Shown in pieces: positions 58,484-64,000 of a stretch of 64,000 bases of DNA. The DNA is taken from assembly GCA_028023455.1 (NCBI GenBank), contig JAQFVV010012423.1, positions 8,102,269 through 8,166,268 on the forward strand, read 5' to 3'. The notes beneath the pieces were generated by a model. That model saw only the letters and a list, made by a program, of their open reading frames with translations. It was not told where the DNA came from and did no database searches. This DNA comes from Epiperipatus broadwayi. Lineage: Eukaryota > Onychophora > Udeonychophora > Euonychophora > Peripatidae. Positions within the stretch are counted from its first letter, which is position 1. Every line of letters begins with the position of its first letter. The position numbers and the translations under genes were made by a program.

Positions 58484-59170
58484 ATAAGCCACTGCCAGTA
58501 ATTAACACACAAACATTTATTAACGCACATATAAATAAAATTGAGGAATAAAATTTATTTTTAGATTTTAATATTGTTTTTAAAATTAAAATTATTATTT
58601 TTAAACAGTCCGCACAGATGGACATTTTAATAAATTTTACTTTAGAATGTTGAGTATAGATAGGCTACATAGATTACTCAGTTAAAAACTTTTCAAAACA
58701 ATCGTTCGATCTCAGACTAAAAGTTCGTAGCCAAACCAATGCCTGCTTCCAAATATATAGTCGCAACCAATGCAATATGAAGATGCTAGCATAAAACCAT
58801 GCTGACAGGAATGTGCATCTGACAGCATGATATTATTTGAAGGACATGATCCTTGTCCAGTACAGGAATGTGCATCTGTCTGGCGAAGGAATCATGTATA
58901 TAAAATAAAAAAAAGTGCTACGTATGGAGGAGAGTGGTCTATCTGCCTACTTATAGTACCTATCCATAGAGCTAAAAAAAGGGTCAATGGCGCAGGAAAT
59001 ACATTTGCATCCATTGCAATGTAATGACTACATCTTTGGGTCATGCATTCAGTTGGGCACATTGCCCTCTATGCTAAACACACTTCACATTATATTGATA
59101 TAAACACCTATATATCCCTCTACCAGCATCGACCTAACTATAAAACAAATAGCCTGAAATAAAAACTCTT
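58484..59170 (-). repeat. Unclassified dispersed repeat Z, copy 2 (inverted)
   Basis: Reverse complement of the block at 1315-2260. Landmarks on the + strand: GCCACTGCCAGTAATTAACACAC, AAAAGTTCGTAGCCAAACCAA, CTGACAGGAATGTGCATCTGACAG, and ACTATAAAACAAATAGCC. The CAGGAATGTGCATCTG unit occurs twice here (58804 and 58864). No coding motif is seen; the frame at 58827-59024 is not convincing. The match may extend further right at lower similarity. Confidence 0.55.
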
Positions 59171-60685
59171 TAAAATAAACATAAACGAGTCTAAGCAGCT
59201 ATCTACACTCAACTTAAATTTAAGTCAATTTAATAATTTAATTCTTTAAAAAAAATCATTAGTTTAAGGTTTTTAACTTATTTTAAAATTTCACATAGTA
59301 TTCAACTTGTTTTTACATCAAATAATAGATTTGACCTATTTTTTTTAAAATCTAATAATGCACAAATAATGATACATGTTTGATTTTATCTTTAAATTCG
59401 TTTGCAATCGCAAATTCCTGCCCTATTACAAACAGATCTTATACTAAGCATAAACATAAAAAAATATAATACATATTTTAAAAAGATTAATTTAAATTTT
59501 AGGTAAGACTTTAAAATTGCAAAGTTTATAAAAAATAAAGTTCAGGTTTGATCCAGAAAGAAAGTCTATAGTTCATATTTAAAGGAAAATAAAGTTCGAA
59601 GATTTTAAATTAAAGAGAGGTTATATATATATATTTTTTTATCATTTATAATTTATACTTTCCTTTCTCAGGACTCGTTTCTTCATAATGAAGATCTGAG
59701 TTTATGCAAGGGCCATTTCTTGCAGACGATGATGATTTATGAAGTTTTATGATGATTTCTAAAGACATTAACAGTAGTTCGATCTTGGGATCCATGGAGA
59801 TGAAAGCTGCCTTCGGCCGGCCAAACCAAGGGAGGCGCGATTAAACAGATTACATCTTTGGTAACAGTGACAATAACTTTTTTTAACTTTTCTTTTTTAC
59901 TTTGCAGCAAATAAACAAATTCAAAATTTTAATCTTTTAATTAATTATTTCTTTTGAATTTTTTCTTTTATAATCCTGAGGCGTCTTATCTAGGAATGTG
60001 AGGATCCATCAAACATATTCAGTAGATTTTCTTCTGTGGTCTGTGTATGTCTTGGACGGGAAAAGCAAGCTTTTTGTTTCTATTTCTCGACTCTTATCTA
60101 TTTCGTAATAATCTTTTTAATGGTCATTTTGCCCTAAGAATCTGTTTGTAATTTTATTTTTGTTAAAAACTCTCTTCATTATTTTTAAAATTAAAAAGTT
60201 TTTATTATATTTATTTAAAGATTAGAATCTTTGCTTCGATTCTATAATTTTTTAAAGCTTATTTTATTTCAATATTTAAATTAAACTTATTAATAAATTA
60301 ATAACTCATTATTTGTGCATTTTGAACGTCCGTGCTTTTAATTCATTATTAGATATTTACAAAAAAAAATTTAAGTACTAAATTTAAATGTAACGTATAT
60401 ATATCCCATTACACTTTGTTTGAATTTTTGCTCACCTTTATTTATTTTATTTATTCCAGATAAAAGATCATAAGTTTATATTTAAAAAAATTTGAAAAAA
60501 AAAAAAAATTAAATAAAGAAACATTATTTTTTTTAATTCAAAAATTACAAATGAATTATTTTTTTAACGCAGTATAGGATAATTTTTCTGATTGTTTTAT
60601 TCACTATAAATGTTTGGACAATGTAGCCTTATCTTATGGTTGAAATAAATGTTGTTTTTTTTTAAAAAAAATAGCCATTTGTTAT
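59171..60685. other. AT-rich region with a small GC patch
   Basis: A less AT-rich segment at 59670-59850 (GACGATGATGATTTATGAAG, then CTTCGGCCGGCCAAACC) and another at 59995-60075 stand out, but no gene or element could be assigned. Long A/T runs dominate the rest. Confidence 0.4.
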
Positions 60686-61370
60686 TTAATAGTAAATAAA
60701 TCAGCATTTATTTTTTATAGCGTCTGCATACAATTGTAATCACCTTCATATCGGCTTTTTCAAACCAAATTGTGCAAACGCTTTTTGCGAGTGTTAAATA
60801 ATAAATGAATAACCTCTGACCCATACAAGATATAGAATTTATGCAGCAATAAAAGGAATCCTCTTATTACTACGACTCAAATATTTATATATGAGCAAAT
60901 CTGAAGTACTGGCACAGAAGGTGTGACTATATCTTGTATGGGCCAGAGGTTATTCATTTATTATTTAACACTCGCAAAAAGCGTTTGCACAATTTGGTTT
61001 GAAAAAGCCGATATAAATGTGATTACAATTGTATACAGACGCTATAAAAAATAAATGCTGATTTATATATATGATTAATTTCAGTTGGAATGACATTCAG
61101 TAAATTCTAGTAAATTTCATCGGCGTCATTCATTCATAAGTTATATATAGTAATTCAAAGTGACTGTTCTATAGTCACACCTTCTGTGCCAGTACTTCAG
61201 ATTTGCTCATATATAAATATTTGAGTCGTAGTAATAAGAGGATTCCTTTTATTGCTGCATAAATTCTATATCTTGTATGGGTCAGAGGTTATTCATTATT
61301 TAACACTCGCAAAAAGCGTTTGCACAATTTGGTTTGAAAAAGCCGATATGAATGTGATTAATAGTAAATA
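60686..61370. mobile_element. Complex foldback element with 13-bp flanking direct repeat
   Basis: TTAATAGTAAATA stands at both edges (60686-60698 and 61358-61370). Inside, segment A (60740-60835, containing CATATCGGCTTTTTCAAACC and CGCAAAAAGC's complement) and segment B (60836-60925, TATAGAATTTATGCAGCAA to GGCACAGAAGGTGTGACTATA) are followed by an inverted A (60926-61065). A unique ~110-bp spacer comes next, then inverted B and a second inverted A. The order is A-B-A'-spacer-B'-A'. No ORF is present. Arm identity is high, so it looks young. Confidence 0.82.
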
Positions 61371-61659
61371 GTAAAAGAGGGTATAGTGCAGAGTAGGTGT
61401 TTACCTTTTGGAGATAAGTAAAGCAAGAAAGGAATAGTCATTTAAACTTAATAAAATAAAACATATGTATTTAGAAAATAATTGACTCATAACATTAGTA
61501 GGTAAGCATGTGTTATATACATGGATAGGTGTATGCATGGGTGAATATAATTATTATTATTATTAATGATATAAAATATATTTTAATGATTATTTAAAAA
61601 ATATTAATTAATTGTTAATATTATTTGCAGTAATTTAAATTATTGACAAAAGTAATAAT
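61371..61659. other. Short AT-rich spacer
   Basis: Contains an (ATT)n run at 61549-61565; nothing else is seen. Confidence 0.5.
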
Positions 61660-61812
61660 AATGCTAGTTAATAAATAGGCAAAACTCTCTATACAGTAAT
61701 GCCACCATGTGCCAACCAGAGTAATCAATGGATGCCAAAAGGCGTTTGCATAAAATCCCCATCTAGTGCCTACTAGTTTTTGGCCTGTGGCGTTCGTGAA
61801 TGCTAGTTAATA
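61660..61812 (+). mobile_element. Foldback MITE family F, truncated copy with 14-bp TSD
   Basis: AATGCTAGTTAATA is repeated at 61660-61673 and 61799-61812 around a 125-bp insert that begins AATAGGCAAAACTCTCTATAC. It carries the family landmarks AACCAGAGTAATCAATGG, ATGCCAAAAGG and AAAATCCCCATCTAGTGCC, then ends in TTTTTGGCCTGTGGCGTTCGTG. Only one arm and part of the centre are present, yet target duplications are intact. Confidence 0.82.
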
Positions 61813-63047
61813 TTTTAATTTTATAAAGCATTAAATAAAAGTTTTCTAATTTGATAAAAATACTGTTATTATTTTCAAAAATAAATAACTTAGATAATTA
61901 TGCTTAGAAATTGTATAGTTTGCATATTTTAAAAATTGAAGAAAGATTGTCTGCATTTTGAAAGTGAAAATTAAATGGCTATAACTAAAATCTTTAAAGG
62001 AAATTTTATTTTGATGGCAGGATAAAATATCAGAATTTCTGCCTTTATAAGCAATCTTATTTGAATGTCTCCAAAATAAATTAAATGAAAATACCAGGAA
62101 TTCTCAGACTTTATAATAACTTAATGGATATGCAAATGAAAATGGGAGCAAAATGATTGTCAGCAGTAATGTTTTAAATGTAGTTAAAATGTTTCAATCA
62201 GGATTAAAAATATTTGCAGTCAAGAAACAAAGTAATAGAGTTATAAAGTAAATAATCCAGGGAGATTTCTATTAATAACTATAAGATTGTTTTATTAAAC
62301 TTTTTGTTAAAGACATCTCCATTGTGTGTAAGTTCAAATGATTTAATCAATATGTCTTAAACTTAATAACTTTTCAGTTATCACAGTATAGTACTTGAGT
62401 TATTTATTATTATTTTTGCATTTAAAAGTGCTTTATAGTTATTAGAATTTAATTATATTAAGTTTGCATATGATTTAAATTTTGTTTTGATAATAGTATA
62501 AAATTTTTATATGGGTTTATAAATAATGAGAGGAGTAAATTCTTTATCCTTCAACAAATTAAATTATTAAAGTCTTAAAGAAACATATACAAACAATTTT
62601 GTATAAGTGCTATAGACTAAATTTGTATAAATATAACTTAAGGCAATTTTAAATAAATTATTTGAGATCATTAGATAATCTGATATGTTTTAAATTTAAA
62701 TGATTATTTGAATTTTATTTTATATGTGTTTAAATGAATAAATGTTAAATATTTATAATAATTTTATCATAATCTTCTTACGAGTAATAATATAACTTTA
62801 TCACTTTAAATTTATAGATTTATCTAATCTTTATTGATGAAGATTAATAGTTTGAAGCATGTGTGTATATAATATTTATATAAAGTTAATATTAACAGGC
62901 ATGTAAAAGCTACATTATTCTAAAGTTGAAGTTATATTATGTGTGTAGTGTTTGTCTTGAATATATAAATTATGCATATGTGGAGTTGCTGCTTATTTTT
63001 GACTGTTATGATGATATATATGTTTTCAAATATGCATTCCTGCTTAA
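61813..63047. other. AT-rich sequence, nothing recognised
   Basis: No motif, repeat relationship or coding signal was found; small frames such as 62926-63114 overlap the arm of the next element. Confidence 0.5.
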
Positions 63048-63858
63048 TTTCAACAAATTAAAAATCCTTCGCCTTTTTCTTTTCAAAAACTTTATTTTCT
63101 TATACCAATACTGAACATATATATATATATTTATAATACAAAACTCCAACATTTCAATGTTTTTTATCTTCTTGCAGTCATTTTCAAGGATCTGCAACAA
63201 TAATATGAAATACATATTTATAAATAAACCTCAATTACATAAATACCTTCATCTTACATTAACATAAACAGTAACAAACATATTAAACATACATAATTAT
63301 ATTTTACTTACATCTCTCTCCCACTGCTATTTTTTATTACTCTTTCTTTTACATTATTTAATTAAAAATCTGTCCTAAAATCATCCAAGAAACTTTTTAT
63401 ACAAATTTAAAAACCAACTCTAATTTCAAATAACTTCCCCCTCTTTTTAAATCTTATCTAAAACCCATCTCAAAACTACATTCCTAAACTATAGCTCTAA
63501 ATGAATATAAAACAAATATAAACATCTTTTTTTATACAAAAAAAAACTTTTAACAATTTACCTAATCCTATTTAAACATTCCATTTTAATTATACATTAT
63601 TTTAGATTCCTTATCTACTACATTAATTTTATTTAAAATAGGATTATATTTTTTTTTATATGTAAAAATATTCTTTTACCATCATTTCCCTGTAATTTTT
63701 AACCATTTTCAACATTTTAATATTAAATTCTTTATGCCCTAAAACTTTACAATGTTGAAACATTGGAGTTTTGTATTATATAAATATAAGTTCAGTATTG
63801 ATATAAGAAAATAAAGTTTTTGAAAAGAAAAAGGAGAATGATTTTTAATTTGTTGATA
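63048..63858. mobile_element. MITE-like element with ~115-bp terminal inverted repeats
   Basis: The left arm begins TTTCAACAAATTAAAAATC and runs to AAAACTCCAACATTTCAATG (about 63163). The right arm (63750-63856) is its complement, from ACATTGGAGTTTTGTATTAT to ATTTTTAATTTGTTGA. The ~590-bp centre is C/T-rich on the + strand with few G and holds no ORF. Arms are well conserved. No target duplication could be fixed. Confidence 0.78.
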
Positions 63859-64000
63859 TTATTGGATAACATATATATATATATATTTTAAAAAATTGAT
63901 TGTACATTTACTGTGTTATAATATATGATATATTGACATTCTGTACATTATTGGGAAGATCCTGATTTATGATGATTAGTTTGCTACTTAATGTGTATTT
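63859..64000. other. AT-rich edge of window
   Basis: An (AT)n tract lies at 63871-63887. Nothing else is seen. Confidence 0.5.

Noticed and set aside
1-60600. Repeat Z copies as terminal inverted repeats of one giant 59-kb transposon
   Set aside because: CDC23 exons and many independent insertions lie between the copies, and the copies are diverged; two dispersed repeat copies are the simpler reading.
29150-61800. CRISPR-like array from recurring landmark motifs
   Set aside because: The motifs are copies of a dispersed foldback MITE separated by kilobases, not evenly spaced repeats with spacers, and the genome is eukaryotic.

Overview
This window is a piece of a very AT-rich animal genome. 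The only host gene I recognise is the 3' part of CDC23 (APC8, a tetratricopeptide-repeat subunit of the anaphase-promoting complex) on the + strand. Four terminal coding exons (3692-3829, 13605-13683, 13760-13876, 23900-24061) join in frame. They are separated by introns of about 9.8 kb, 76 bp and 10.0 kb, and the 5' exons lie left of the window. The gene layout, long repeat-filled introns and transposon types (RTE/CR1-like LINEs, Mag-like Ty3/gypsy, Penelope-like, Merlin, foldback MITEs, tRNA-derived SINEs) suggest an invertebrate, possibly an arthropod. I cannot name the species.

The rest is mobile DNA at various stages of decay. The 5' flank and first long intron (1-13604) hold an unclassified moderately GC-rich repeat, a candidate solo LTR, two same-orientation copies of one LINE (LINE-A) and a short tRNA-derived retroposon with a 12-bp target duplication. 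The second long intron (13877-23899) holds a SINE-like unit, a ~600-bp foldback element inside ~110-bp direct repeats, a decayed LINE-B copy (minus) and a gag-like coiled-coil fragment. The 3' flank (24062-29089) is mostly unreadable AT-rich sequence.

The central block (29090-46000) is a stack of insertions. An old minus-strand LINE (about 30300-41900, perhaps with an endonuclease part near 45.1-45.8 kb) was split by a near-complete Mag-like gypsy element (30607-38193, TSD ATAAC). That element was itself invaded by a Merlin DNA transposon (35312-37370, 8-bp TSD with one mismatch). A further LINE (LINE-C) sits in the reverse transcriptase region of the old LINE. A MITE with 13-bp TSDs and a Penelope-like GIY-YIG endonuclease fragment flank the left side.

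The right part (48600-64000) holds a LINE-B copy (+), an ORF1 of another LINE (minus), a trinucleotide array, an older decayed gypsy element with recognisable LTRs (53077-58003), an inverted copy of the repeat seen at the left end of the window, and three more inverted-repeat elements. A recurring signal is a family of small foldback elements with end motif CAGGCAAAACTCT. Two copies have 13-bp and one has a 14-bp target-site duplication, lengths I cannot match to a standard DNA transposon superfamily. An unrelated foldback near 60.7 kb is also bracketed by a 13-bp direct repeat. Almost every transposon ORF is broken, so nothing here looks autonomously active.
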